Below, one piece after another: positions 8,118-17,063 of a stretch of DNA of 63,703 bases. Under the pieces are notes generated by a model, which worked only from the letters and a program-made list of their open reading frames with translations, ran no database searches and was not told the origin of the DNA. Position 1 is the first letter of the stretch. Each line of letters starts with the position of its first letter. The translations under genes were made by a program, and so were the position numbers. Origin of the DNA: Streptomyces griseorubiginosus (GTDB taxonomy: Bacteria > Actinomycetota > Actinomycetes > Streptomycetales > Streptomycetaceae); the NCBI RefSeq assembly GCF_017614965.1, contig NZ_WVUG01000015.1:1-63703 (forward strand), written 5' to 3'.

Positions 8118-9458
8118 TCAGCGCTGGGTGTAGATGAAGCCGATCTTGTCGACCTCGTCGCCCGAGCGACCGTGGAACCCGGCGATCTGCCAGCCGGACG
8201 GCGCGGTGCGGGTCACGCAGTCGGAGGTCGTCGTGCCACCGGCCAGGGTGCGGCCCAGGTTGGTGGTGAACTTGGCGTAGAAGACGCGGGTGTGGTCGTT
8301 GTACGAGCCCTGGCACAGGTAGGCGGTCGTGACGTACTCGCCGCTGCCCAGGGTCAGGGAGGACGCGGTCCCGCCGGTGCCGCCGTGGGCGAGCGTCGTG
8401 CCGGTGGCCAGGGTGAGGTTCATCTGGTCGACGCGGGAGCCGGAGCGCAGGCCGATGGTGGTGGCGCGAGCGCCGGCCGGCACGCTGTCGATGTCGTTGT
8501 AGTAGTCGCCGTGCGGGCCGCCGAACTGGTCGCTGAGCTGGAAGGCGGAGTTGCGCGACCAGGTGAAGCCGACCGTGATCGGGTCGTGGTCGGAGAGCAT
8601 GAGCCCGTCGTCGGTGAGGAACTTGGCGTGCTCGTTGTTGTACGAGGTCGCGTTGAGCGAGACGAGCTTGCTGCCCCGGTAGAGGACCTTGTCGACGACC
8701 TCGCAGGTGTTGGGCACGGTGGCCCCGGACTGGTCGCACACCAGCGCGTCACTGCCCTTGGCCGGCGGGATGCCGCCGCGGATCAGCTGGACCCAGGCGT
8801 CGGTGAGCCCGTTGGACGAGGCGAACTCGGCGATGGTGTCGGCCGCGCGGGTGTAGCGGGTGTTGGTGTCGCCCATGACCACCACGGCGTTGCCCGCCGA
8901 GTGCGTCTTGATGAAGGCGGTGAGCTGGTTGAGGTTGTCGGCGCGGGAGGCCTCGTCGCCGTCATTGGTGCCCGCGTTGGTGTGCAGGTTGTAGAAGTCG
9001 ACGTAGACGCCCTCGGCCAGGCGCTCGCGCATGAAGGTGAAGCCCTTGGGGGTCAGGCAGTCACCCGAGTCGATCTGACAGGAGTTCCAGTGCACCCGCT
9101 CGAAGTCGTCCGTGTCGTACGGGATCTTCGACAGGGTGTTGAGCCCGCTGCCGATGCCGGCGCCGCCGCTGGTCGGCGTGCGGTAGGCGTGCGCGGTGTC
9201 GCCGGCGTAGAGGTACGCGTGGTAGTTGAAGTCCTCCTCGACATGCACGATGTCGTACGGCGCGATCCGCTGGCCGATCGCCGTGGTGCTGGTGTCGCGG
9301 GGCGTGGACGCGCTGGAGAGGCTCTGCGGCAGGCCGGCGACGTTGTAGCTGAGCACGCTGAAGCTGCCCGAGTCGGCGGCCGCCGCGGAGGGCGCCGCCA
9401 TGGTGAGCCCGCCGAGGGCGGCGGCTGCCGCCGCCAGGCAGGCGAGGAGTCTGCGCAT
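8118..9458 (-). CDS. Secreted endonuclease/exonuclease/phosphatase-fold enzyme with jacalin-like lectin domain
   Basis: A 446-residue exported protein. Residues 1-28 form a Sec signal peptide (MRRLLACLAAAAAALGG, cleavage after AAAA). The DNase I/sphingomyelinase-type catalytic domain spans roughly 33-300: LSYNVAGLP, the metal-binding Glu in HVEEDFNYH, VVMGDTNTR and the terminal SDHDPITVGF. A C-terminal beta-prism domain from about 312 (FGGPHGDYYNDIDS ... IGLRSGSRVDQM ... GFHGRSGDEVDKIGFIY) matches jacalin-like lectins, suggesting glycan targeting. The substrate could be DNA, sphingomyelin or another phosphodiester. A LacI-like half operator lies about 25 bp upstream of the start. Confidence 0.85.
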   Translation of the reverse strand: MRRLLACLAAAAAALGGLTMAAPSAAAADSGSFSVLSYNVAGLPQSLSSASTPRDTSTTAIGQRIAPYDIVHVEEDFNYHAYLYAGDTAHAYRTPTSGGAGIGSGLNTLSKIPYDTDDFERVHWNSCQIDSGDCLTPKGFTFMRERLAEGVYVDFYNLHTNAGTNDGDEASRADNLNQLTAFIKTHSAGNAVVVMGDTNTRYTRAADTIAEFASSNGLTDAWVQLIRGGIPPAKGSDALVCDQSGATVPNTCEVVDKVLYRGSKLVSLNATSYNNEHAKFLTDDGLMLSDHDPITVGFTWSRNSAFQLSDQFGGPHGDYYNDIDSVPAGARATTIGLRSGSRVDQMNLTLATGTTLAHGGTGGTASSLTLGSGEYVTTAYLCQGSYNDHTRVFYAKFTTNLGRTLAGGTTTSDCVTRTAPSGWQIAGFHGRSGDEVDKIGFIYTQR

Positions 9459-9480
9459 GGGGGTGTGTCTCCTGGGGGAG

Positions 9481-9494
9481 TGAAAGCGGTTGCG
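9481..9494 (-). promoter_or_regulatory. LacI-family-like operator upstream of the lectin enzyme
   Basis: TGAAAGCGGTTGCG resembles the AA-N-CG-N-TT core of LacI-family sites and is an imperfect match to the perfect palindrome at 9707-9718. Its position 23 bp upstream of the start codon would block transcription or initiation. Confidence 0.35.
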
Positions 9495-9670
9495 ATGAGC
9501 CAGTGATTGAAGTTACCGCTGGTTACCCCAGTCTGTCGCGACCCTGGCAGGAGATCGTTCTGCGGGGGTGGAGGACGGGTTAAAGGTGCGGGAACTCGGC
9601 GCACGGCCGATGACGTGCCGATCGTCCATCCCTCGTCCATCTATGTGAATACGAAACAAGTACCGGACTA

Positions 9671-9718
9671 TTGACGGGTTCAGGTCAGCGGTTTTACGGT
9701 CCGCGAGAAAGCGCTTTC
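9671..9718 (+). promoter_or_regulatory. Promoter and LacI-type operator of the pectate lyase
   Basis: TTGACG (9671-9676) and TACGGT (9695-9700) are 18 bp apart, a good SigA/HrdB promoter. GAAAGCGCTTTC at 9707-9718 is a perfect 12-bp palindrome with the central CG typical of LacI-family operators and covers the expected transcription start. A repressor bound there would block initiation until a sugar is present. Confidence 0.6.
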
Positions 9719-9787
9719 CCCGCTTCTATCCGTCCGTCTGTCTCTTCGTACCTCCGTCAGACGCCTCAACCGTCCTGGAGAGCAACG

Positions 9788-10969
9788 ATGAATGTGAGAC
9801 CCGTATTCGCCTGCGTCAGCCTGATCGCCGGCACCCTCGTCGCCCTGTCCGGCACCACCGCCGTGTCCTCCGCGGCGGCCGGTACCGTGCTGTACGTCTC
9901 GCCGCGCGGCACCGACAGCGCGGCCGGCACCCAGTCGGCGCCGACCACGCTCACCTCGGCGATCAGCCGGATCACCGCCGGCGGCACGATCTACCTGCGC
10001 GGCGGGACGTACAACTACTCCTCCACGGTCACCGTCCCGGCCGGCAAGGACGGCACCTCCGGCGGCCGCACCACCCTGTCCGCCTACCCGGGTGAGACCC
10101 CCGTGCTCGACTTCTCGGCACAGAGCGAGAGTTCGTCCAACCGGGGCATCCAGCTGAACGCCAACTACTGGCACCTGTACGGGCTGACCGTCGAGCACGC
10201 CGGCGACAACGGGATCTACGTCGGCGGCAGCAACAACGTCGTCGAGCGCACGGTGACGGCGTACAACCGCGACACGGGACTGCAGCTGGGCCGGATCGCC
10301 TCCACCACGCCCAGTTCGCAGTGGCCGTCGAACAATCTCGTCGTCAGCTCGGAGTCGCACGACAACGCCGACTCCGACGGTGAGGACGCCGACGGTTTCG
10401 CGGCGAAGCTGACCACCGGCACCGGGAACGTCTTCCGCTACGACGTCTCCCACAACAACATCGACGACGGCTGGGACCTCTTCACCAAGACCGACACGGG
10501 CGCCATCGGGCCGGTGACCATCGAGTACTCCCTGTCCTACGACAACGGCACCCTCAGCGACGGCAGCCAGAACGGCAACGGCGACCGCAACGGCTACAAG
10601 CTCGGCGGCGACGACATCGCCGTCAACCACGTCGTCCAGCACAACATCGCCTACCACAACGGCCATCACGGGTTCACCTACAACAGCAACCCGGGCACGA
10701 TGGCCGTCACCGGAAACGCGAGCATCGACAACGCCCAGCGCAACTTCTCCTTCGACGCGGGGACTTCGGTGTTCCGGGGCAACACCTCGTGCCGCTTCTC
10801 CGTCAGCGGCTCGAACGACAAGACCGTCGGCGGCGCCGACAGCTCCAACCAGTTCTGGACCGGCACCAACGGCTCCCGCTGCTCCTCCTACTCCGGCGCA
10901 CTGGGCTGGTCCTTCGCCTCGGACGGCAAGCTCGCCGTCACCTTCGGCGGCAAGGTGGTGACGCCGTAA
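9788..10969 (+). CDS. Secreted right-handed beta-helix pectate lyase (PL9-like)
   Basis: A 393-residue exported polysaccharide lyase expected to cleave pectate by beta-elimination. Residues 1-31 are a signal peptide (MNVRPVFACVSLIAGTLVAL, cleavage near SSAAA). The mature part opens with LYVSPRGTDSAAGTQSAPTT, the start of the parallel beta-helix in PL9 enzymes, followed by GGTIYLRGGTYNY and repeating coils rich in Asn and Gly. The Ca/Lys catalytic region is probably DGFAAKLTTGTGNVF to NGNGDRNGYKLGGDDI. ATG 9788 follows GGAGAGCAACG. The LacI-type operator suggests induction by pectin breakdown products. Confidence 0.85.
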   Translation: MNVRPVFACVSLIAGTLVALSGTTAVSSAAAGTVLYVSPRGTDSAAGTQSAPTTLTSAISRITAGGTIYLRGGTYNYSSTVTVPAGKDGTSGGRTTLSAYPGETPVLDFSAQSESSSNRGIQLNANYWHLYGLTVEHAGDNGIYVGGSNNVVERTVTAYNRDTGLQLGRIASTTPSSQWPSNNLVVSSESHDNADSDGEDADGFAAKLTTGTGNVFRYDVSHNNIDDGWDLFTKTDTGAIGPVTIEYSLSYDNGTLSDGSQNGNGDRNGYKLGGDDIAVNHVVQHNIAYHNGHHGFTYNSNPGTMAVTGNASIDNAQRNFSFDAGTSVFRGNTSCRFSVSGSNDKTVGGADSSNQFWTGTNGSRCSSYSGALGWSFASDGKLAVTFGGKVVTP

Positions 10970-11148
10970 CCACACGCTCGGCTCACGTCGCCGACCAGGT
11001 GCGGATCACCGGCTCCGCGTACGCCAGGATCAGGTTCGTCATGGCGGAGACGTCTGCTGCGCGCGGCCGGCGGGGAGATGTCACCGCCGGGTCGGTGGGG
11101 CGCGGCAATTTCGGTGGACATTGATCATTCCGTGAACAGACTGACCGC

Positions 11149-11745
11149 ATGACCATCGAACCTGATCCCAAGGCCGACCTTCACTTCTATCTGCAGAACG
11201 CCCGCGACGCGCTGCTGTGGAAGCTCGAAGGGCTGTCGGAGTACGACATCCGTCGGCCCTTCACGCCGACCGGCACCAATCTGCTCGGGCTGGTGAAGCA
11301 TGCGACGCATGCCGAACTCGGTTATCTGGGCGACACGTTCGGGCGGCCCTCCGATCTGCCGAAACCCCTCTTCGGGGAGGGCGCGGACGCCAACGCCGAC
11401 ATGTGGGCCAGGGCCGACGAGTCGCGCGAGGACATCGTCGCCCGCTATCGCGGCGCGTGGACGCACGCGGACGCGACGCTGGAGGCCCTGGAGCTGGACG
11501 CGGTCGGCAGGGTGCCCTGGTGGCCGAGCGGCGCCGACGAGGTGACCCTGCACCACGCGATCGTGCGCGTCATCGCCGACACCCACCGGCACGCCGGCCA
11601 CGCCGACATCATCCGCGAACTCATCGACGGAGCCGTCGGGATGAACGAGAACAACACCAGCATGCCGAAGGGGGACAGGGCTTGGTGGGTGGAGTACCGG
11701 CAGCAGTTGGAGAGCGTGGCCCGCAAGGCGTCGGGGCGGGAGTGA
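11149..11745 (+). CDS. DinB-like four-helix protein (DUF664 type)
   Basis: A 198-residue cytosolic protein of the DinB superfamily, which bind a metal with three histidines. Candidate ligands are in LGLVKHATHAELGY (about residues 46-59) and VIADTHRHAGHADIIREL near 140-157. Many members are mycothiol- or bacillithiol-dependent S-transferases, but the substrate of this one cannot be told. The start at 11149 has no clear Shine-Dalgarno and may be leaderless. It is convergent with gap. Confidence 0.8.
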   Translation: MTIEPDPKADLHFYLQNARDALLWKLEGLSEYDIRRPFTPTGTNLLGLVKHATHAELGYLGDTFGRPSDLPKPLFGEGADANADMWARADESREDIVARYRGAWTHADATLEALELDAVGRVPWWPSGADEVTLHHAIVRVIADTHRHAGHADIIRELIDGAVGMNENNTSMPKGDRAWWVEYRQQLESVARKASGRE

Positions 11746-11803
11746 GAAAACCTGCCCACCTCGGGGACGGGGTGGGCAGGGACACACGGGTGTTGACGGG
11801 TCG

Positions 11804-12802
11804 TCAGCCGGCCGCGAGCAGCTCCAGCGTGTCGATCACCCGGTTGGAGAAGCCCCACTCGTTGTCGTACCAGGCGACCACCTTGACGTGCCGGCCGTCG
11901 ACGCGGGTGAGCGCCGAGTCGAAGATCGAGGAGGCGGGGTTGCCGGTGATGTCGGAGGAGACCAGCGGGTCATCGGAGTACTCCAGGATCCCGGCGAGCG
12001 GCCCCTCGGCCGCCGTACGGTAGGCCGCCAGCACGTCCTCGCGCGTCACGTCGCGGGCGACGGTCGTGTTGAGCTCGACGATCGAACCGACCGGCACCGG
12101 CACCCGGATCGAGTCGCCCGACAGCTTGCCGTCGAGACCCGGCAGCACCAGACCGATGGCCTTGGCGGCACCGGTCGTGGTCGGCACGATGTTGACGCCC
12201 GCGGCCCGTGCCCGGCGCGGGTCGCGGTGCGGCCCGTCCTGCAGGTTCTGCTCCTGCGTGTAGGCGTGCACGGTCGTCATGAAGCCGTGCTCGATACCGG
12301 CGAGTTCGTCGAGCACCGCGGCGAGCGGAGCGAGCGCGTTGGTGGTGCAGGAGGCGTTGGAGACGATGGTGTGCAGCTGTCGGTCGTAGGCGTCGGTGTT
12401 GACGCCGTACGCGAGCGTGACGTCCGCGCCGTCCGAGGGCGCGCTGACCAGCACCTTGCGCGCGCCGGCGTCGAGGTGGGCGCGGGCGGCCTTGGCGGAG
12501 GTGAACCGGCCGGTCGCCTCCAGCACGATGTCGACACCGAGCTCGGCCCACGGCAGCTGGGCCGGCTCGCGCTCGGCCAGCACCCGGATGCACCGGCCGT
12601 CCACGACGAGGGTGTCCCCGTCGACGCTGACCGGGCGGCCGAGGCGGCCGGCCGTGCTGTCGTAGGCGAGCAGGCGCGCGAGAGCTGTGGGCTCGGTGAG
12701 GTCGTTGACGGCGACGATCTCGAGAGTGCTGTCGCGTTCGAGCAGGGCGCGCAGCACGTTGCGTCCGATGCGGCCGAATCCGTTGATGGCGATGCGCGTC
12801 AT
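11804..12802 (-). CDS. gap: Glyceraldehyde-3-phosphate dehydrogenase, type I
   Basis: A 332-residue glycolytic enzyme that oxidises glyceraldehyde 3-phosphate to 1,3-bisphosphoglycerate with NAD. The N-terminal Rossmann motif is INGFGRIGRNVLRALL; the catalytic cysteine is in SNASCTTNALAPLAAVL and the assisting histidine in VHAYTQEQNL; the C-terminus has the conserved WYDNEWGFSNR. The start at 12802 gives the normal length; a longer in-frame extension to 13075 is arginine-rich and not homologous. Divergent or catabolite control is not visible. This is probably one of several gap paralogues in the genome. Confidence 0.93.
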   Translation of the reverse strand: MTRIAINGFGRIGRNVLRALLERDSTLEIVAVNDLTEPTALARLLAYDSTAGRLGRPVSVDGDTLVVDGRCIRVLAEREPAQLPWAELGVDIVLEATGRFTSAKAARAHLDAGARKVLVSAPSDGADVTLAYGVNTDAYDRQLHTIVSNASCTTNALAPLAAVLDELAGIEHGFMTTVHAYTQEQNLQDGPHRDPRRARAAGVNIVPTTTGAAKAIGLVLPGLDGKLSGDSIRVPVPVGSIVELNTTVARDVTREDVLAAYRTAAEGPLAGILEYSDDPLVSSDITGNPASSIFDSALTRVDGRHVKVVAWYDNEWGFSNRVIDTLELLAAG

Positions 12803-12926
12803 GAGGGGTGTTCCACCTTTGAAGTCGTCCCTTGGGTTCGCCCCCAGGGTCGCTCGCGGTGTCCGCCGGGGACAGCGGCGCGATCGCCATGGTTCAAAAG
12901 GATCCCGCCAGGCCGGCCGCGAGGGG

Positions 12927-13883
12927 TCACTCGCCCCGTGCGAAGGTGTGCCGGTACTCGCTGGGCGTGGTGCCGAGGATGCGCTGGAAGTGCAGCCGCA
13001 GGTTCGCCCCCGTACCGAGCCCCACGTCGGCGGCGATCTGCTCGACGCTGCGCTGTGAGCGTTCCAGCAGCTCACGGGCCATGTCGATGCGGGCGCGCAT
13101 CACCCACTGCATCGGTGTGTAACCGGTGTCCTCGACGAAGCGCCGGGACAGCGTGCGCGCCGACACCCCCGCGTGCCGGGCCAGCACGTCGAGGCTCAGG
13201 TGCTGGTCGAGGCGGCGCAGCGCCCACTCCCGGGTGGCGGCGAAGCGCTCACCCAGCGGCTCGGGCACACTGCGCGGCACGTACTGCGCCTGACCGCCGC
13301 TGCGGTAGGGGGCGGCGACCAGGCGCCGGGCGGCGTGGTTGGAGGCGGCCACACCGAGATCGCCGCGCAGGATGTGCAGGCACAGGTCGATGCCGGAGGC
13401 GGCCCCGGCCGAGGTGAGGACGCTGCCCTCGTCGACGAAGAGCACGTTCTCGTCGACCTTGACGCGCGGATGCTTCGCGGCGAGCGCCCGCGTGTAGTGC
13501 CAGTGCGTGGTCGCGCGTCTGCCGTCGAGCAGTCCGGTGGCGGCGAGGGCGAAGGCACCGGTGGAGATGGCCGCGAGCCGCGCGCCCCGCTCATGGGCGG
13601 CGATCAGCGCGTCGACGACGGCCCGCGGCGGGTCCTCGCGGTCCGGGAAGCGGTATCCGGGGATGAACACGATGTCGGCCCACGCGAGCGCGTCGAGGCC
13701 GTCGGCGACGGAGTACGACAGCCCGTCACCGCCGTTGACGAGCCCCGGTGCCGCCCCGCACACCCGCACCTCGTACGGCATGCTCGCCCGTGTCGTGAAG
13801 ACCTGCGCGGGAATCCCGACGTCGAGCGGCTTGGCACCCTCCAGCACGAGGACGGCGACACGGTGGAGACGGGAGGCTGACAC
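12927..13883 (-). CDS. GlxA-type AraC family regulator with DJ-1/PfpI domain
   Basis: A 318-residue transcription factor. Residues about 8-170 form a class I glutamine-amidotransferase-like (DJ-1/PfpI) sensor domain (VAVLVLEGAKPLDVG; ISTGAFALAATGLLDGR, where the nucleophile position is Thr rather than Cys). Residues about 215-318 hold two AraC helix-turn-helix motifs (LDVLARHAGVSARTLSRRF and VEQIAADVGLGTGANLRLHF). It lies upstream of gap on the same strand with 124 bp between, so co-transcription is possible but not shown. Ligand and targets are unknown. Confidence 0.88.
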   Translation of the reverse strand: MSASRLHRVAVLVLEGAKPLDVGIPAQVFTTRASMPYEVRVCGAAPGLVNGGDGLSYSVADGLDALAWADIVFIPGYRFPDREDPPRAVVDALIAAHERGARLAAISTGAFALAATGLLDGRRATTHWHYTRALAAKHPRVKVDENVLFVDEGSVLTSAGAASGIDLCLHILRGDLGVAASNHAARRLVAAPYRSGGQAQYVPRSVPEPLGERFAATREWALRRLDQHLSLDVLARHAGVSARTLSRRFVEDTGYTPMQWVMRARIDMARELLERSQRSVEQIAADVGLGTGANLRLHFQRILGTTPSEYRHTFARGE

Positions 13884-14016
13884 GGGGACAGGGTACGAGG
13901 CAGGTCAGGCCCGGGCCGCCGTACCGGTCGCGCGCCGCGGCGGTGGGTCGCGGGGTCGGCAGGCTTGTGTCGTTCGTCGACTCGGCGGACCCGCCGCGTC
14001 CGGCGCTGAGCCGCAC

Positions 14017-16353
14017 CTAGGACGGTCCCAGTACTCGTGCCAGATACGGCGCCGTCGCGCTCGCCTCCGCGCGGGCCACCTCCACCGGCGTCCCCGCCGC
14101 CACGATGTGGCCGCCCGCGTCGCCGCCGCCGGGGCCGAGGTCGATCACCCAGTCCGCGCCCGCGACCACCGACATGTCGTGCTCGACGACGACGACCGTG
14201 TGCCCGGCGTCGACAAGGCCGTGCAGCTGGCGCATCAGGACCTCGACGTCGGCCGGGTGGAGTCCGGTCGTCGGCTCGTCGAGGAGGTAGAGGGTGTGAC
14301 CGCGACGGCCGCGCTGCAACTCGCCTGCCAGCTTGATGCGTTGCGCCTCACCGCCGGACAACTCGGTGGCGGGCTGCCCGAGTCGCAGATAGCCGAGCCC
14401 GACGTCCAGCAGGGTGCTCAGACTCCGCGCCACGGCCGGGGTGTCGGCGAAGAACTCCGCCGCGCTCTCCACCGTCAGATCCAGCACCTGCGCGATGCTC
14501 AGCCCCCGGTACGTCACGTCGAGCGTCTCGGGGTTGTAGCGCGCCCCGCCGCAGTCCGGGCACGGCGCGTAGGTGCTCGGCAGGAACAGCAGCTCCACAC
14601 TCACGAACCCCTCGCCCTGACAGGTCTCGCACCGCCCGCCCGAGACATTGAAGGAGAAGCGCCCTACCCCGTAACCCCGCTCGCGTGCCGCGTCGGTGCC
14701 CGCGAACACCTTGCGTACGACGTCGAACAGGCCGGTGTACGTGGCGAGGTTGGACCGCGGGGTGCGACCGATCGGCTTCTGGTCGACCGAGACCAGCCGC
14801 CCCACCCCCGCGAGGTCCTCGGTGATCTCGCCGATGAGCGTGGACTTGCCGGACCCGGACACACCGGTGACCGCGGTGAACACCCCGAGCGGGAACTCGG
14901 CCGTCACCCCGCGCAGGTTGTGCCGGGTGACCGGCCCGACCTTCAACTGCCCACGGACAGAACGTACTTGACGTACCGGGGCGGGGGAGCGGTCGAACAG
15001 GAAACGGGCCGTCGCCGACCCCTCGACCCCGGCCAGGTCCGCCACCGGTCCGCTGTGCAGCACCTCGCCGCCGTGGTCACCGGCGCGCGGGCCCACGTCG
15101 ACGAGCCAGTCGGCACCGCGCATGACGTCGAGGTGGTGCTCGACCACGAACACCGAGTTGCCGGCCGCCTTCAGCCGATCCAGCACGGTGAGCAGCGCCT
15201 CGGTGTCCGCCGGGTGCAGACCGGCGGACGGCTCGTCCAGGACGTACACCACACCGAACAGTCCGGAGCGCAACTGCGTTGCCAGGCGCAGACGTTGGAG
15301 CTCTCCGGCGGAAAGGGTCGGGGTGGCGCGGTCCAGGCTGAGGTAGCCGAGGCCGAGTTCGAGGACCGGGGCGATACGGGACCTGAGGTCGGCGGTGAGG
15401 ACGCGGGCGGTCTCGTCGGTGGCCACCAGCTGGTCGGCGAGGTCCGTCAGCGGCAGCGCGGCCAGTTCGGCGATCGTACGGCCGCCGAAGGTGACCGCCA
15501 GCGCCTCGGGCCGCAGCCTGCTGCCACCGCAGACCTGACACGGAGCGCTGGTCAGGAAGCGCTCCGCCCGGGCGCGCAGGGTCGCGCTCCTGGAGTCCGA
15601 GAAGGTCTTCATGACGTACCGGTGGGCGCTCATGTACGTGCCCTGGTACGGCCGTTGGATACGGTCCGCGTCCCGCACCGGGTGCACGGTGACGACCGGC
15701 TGTTCCTCGGTGAACAGGATCCACTCCCGCTGCTCGGCGGGCAGTTCACGCCAGGGCCGGTCCACGTCGTAGCCGAGCGCGTCGAGGATGTCCCGCAGGT
15801 TCTTGCCCTGCCAGGCGCCGGGCCACGCGGCGATGGCACCTTCGCGGATCGACAGCGACGGATCGGGGACGAGTGACCGCTCGGTCGTACGGTGCACCCG
15901 GCCCAGTCCATGACACTCCGGGCAGGCTCCGACGGCCGTGTTGGGGGAGAAGGAGTCGGAGTCCAGGCGCTCGGCGCCCGGCGGGTAGTCGCCGGCGCGG
16001 GAGAAGAGCATGCGCAGCGAGTTGGAGAGGTTGGTGACCGTGCCGACGGAGGAGCGGGAGGTCGGCGCCGAGCGGCGCTGTTCGAGCGAGACCGCCGGCG
16101 GCAGCCCCGTGATCTCGCCGACCTCGGGCGCGCCCACCTGGTGGATCAGCCGGCGGGCGTACGGGGCGACCGACTCGAAGTAACGCCGCTGGGCCTCGGC
16201 GTAGATCGTGCCGAACGCCAGCGAGGACTTCCCCGAACCGGACACCCCGGTGAACACCGCCACCACGTCCCGGGGAATGTCGACGTCCACGCCCTTGAGG
16301 TTGTGCTCCCTGGCTCCGCGCACACGGACGTACGGGTCATGTGGGCTCGGCAT
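14017..16353 (-). CDS. UvrA paralogue, short (UvrA2-like) ABC ATPase
   Basis: A 778-residue UvrA-family ATPase, shorter than the roughly 950-1010 residues of canonical UvrA. Both ATPase halves are present: Walker A GVSGSGKSSLAFGT and GVSGSGKSTLIGEI, signatures LSAGELQRLRLA and ELSGGEAQRIKLAGEL, Walker B VLDEPSAG and LLDEPTTG. Zinc-binding cysteines occur in CPECHGLG, CQVCGGS and CETCQGEGF/CPDCGG. The missing length fits loss of the UvrB-binding region, as in UvrA2/DrrC proteins linked to DNA-intercalating drugs. MPSPHDPYVRVRGAREHNLKG marks the start at 16353; a longer frame to 16491 is unlikely. It stands alone without uvrB or uvrC. Confidence 0.87.
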   Translation of the reverse strand: MPSPHDPYVRVRGAREHNLKGVDVDIPRDVVAVFTGVSGSGKSSLAFGTIYAEAQRRYFESVAPYARRLIHQVGAPEVGEITGLPPAVSLEQRRSAPTSRSSVGTVTNLSNSLRMLFSRAGDYPPGAERLDSDSFSPNTAVGACPECHGLGRVHRTTERSLVPDPSLSIREGAIAAWPGAWQGKNLRDILDALGYDVDRPWRELPAEQREWILFTEEQPVVTVHPVRDADRIQRPYQGTYMSAHRYVMKTFSDSRSATLRARAERFLTSAPCQVCGGSRLRPEALAVTFGGRTIAELAALPLTDLADQLVATDETARVLTADLRSRIAPVLELGLGYLSLDRATPTLSAGELQRLRLATQLRSGLFGVVYVLDEPSAGLHPADTEALLTVLDRLKAAGNSVFVVEHHLDVMRGADWLVDVGPRAGDHGGEVLHSGPVADLAGVEGSATARFLFDRSPAPVRQVRSVRGQLKVGPVTRHNLRGVTAEFPLGVFTAVTGVSGSGKSTLIGEITEDLAGVGRLVSVDQKPIGRTPRSNLATYTGLFDVVRKVFAGTDAARERGYGVGRFSFNVSGGRCETCQGEGFVSVELLFLPSTYAPCPDCGGARYNPETLDVTYRGLSIAQVLDLTVESAAEFFADTPAVARSLSTLLDVGLGYLRLGQPATELSGGEAQRIKLAGELQRGRRGHTLYLLDEPTTGLHPADVEVLMRQLHGLVDAGHTVVVVEHDMSVVAGADWVIDLGPGGGDAGGHIVAAGTPVEVARAEASATAPYLARVLGPS

Positions 16354-16556
16354 GCGGGGACTCCGTACGGACGTCGACCAGGACGGGACAAACTCCGTGA
16401 TTCTATGCGATCGACGCACGCGACGGCCCGTGCCTTGCTCGAACGCGGTCATATTCGCCCATGGCACCTGGCCTGCGGTGTCACGATTCAAATATCTTGG
16501 CTCGGGGAGACGGCTCTCGCAGAGAGCGCTGTCTCATGCGAGGGGAGTTCCGCACC

Positions 16557-17012
16557 ATGCCGATGTTCGGCAGACGTGAGAGACGCGAAGAGGCCTTCGG
16601 CGAAACGCGGAAAGCGGCGTTACGGGCCTTCGCGATCTCCGACGAGGACCTGAGCACCCTCGAACGCGTCACGAGCCACGCGCGCACGCAGCTTCTGCGG
16701 CTCAGCGACAGTGACCTGGAGACGATCGACAACGGCAGCGGGTACCGGTTGATGCCGCTCTTGTACCAGCGCGCGGGCGCGGCACGCGTCCTCGGCCACT
16801 CGGGCGTACCCATGCTGGTCACCGAGGTGAGCAACGTGCAGGCCGCGGTGCTCAACCTCGAGTCGTACGAGGGCGATCCCATGCTGGTGCTCGAGGGCTA
16901 CGACCTGCTCAACAGACTCACGCTCCTCGCCGAACTGGCCCACGTACCCGAGGAGATCGGCGGCGTCGTCACCCTGCCGAACGAAACCCCGGGCGCCCCC
17001 GCGCACCGCTGA
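16557..17012 (+). CDS. Conserved-type hypothetical protein with a TTA codon
   Basis: I do not recognise the family. The 151-residue product is acidic and leucine-rich with no signal peptide; the first 30 residues are charged (RRERREEAFGETRK) and later parts look alpha/beta (VPMLVTEVSNVQAAVLNLES, DPMLVLEGYDLLNRL). ATG 16557 is supported by GAGGGGAG nine bases upstream. Codon 22 (16620-16622) is TTA, so translation should depend on the bldA tRNA and be developmentally timed. A GCTCTC-GCA-GAGAGC hairpin (16513-16527) lies in the leader. Confidence 0.7.
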   Translation: MPMFGRRERREEAFGETRKAALRAFAISDEDLSTLERVTSHARTQLLRLSDSDLETIDNGSGYRLMPLLYQRAGAARVLGHSGVPMLVTEVSNVQAAVLNLESYEGDPMLVLEGYDLLNRLTLLAELAHVPEEIGGVVTLPNETPGAPAHR

Positions 17013-17063
17013 GCCAGGCAGGCGGGCGCAGGGGCGTTCCGCCCAGGCCGAGGCCACTGAGCC

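Noticed and set aside
9512..9527. GTTACC-N4-GTTACC direct repeat as a PHO box
   Set aside because: The period is 10 bp and the unit lacks the TTCAC core of PhoP repeats, so it does not fit.
10983..11042. Short minus-strand frame with MTNLILAYAEPVIRTWSAT
   Set aside because: Nineteen codons, no RBS and no neighbour that would explain it; could be chance.
16439..16457. TCGAAC...TTCG as a LexA (SOS) box upstream of the UvrA-like gene
   Set aside because: The spacing between GAAC and TTC is wrong for the actinobacterial GAAC-N4-GTTC box.
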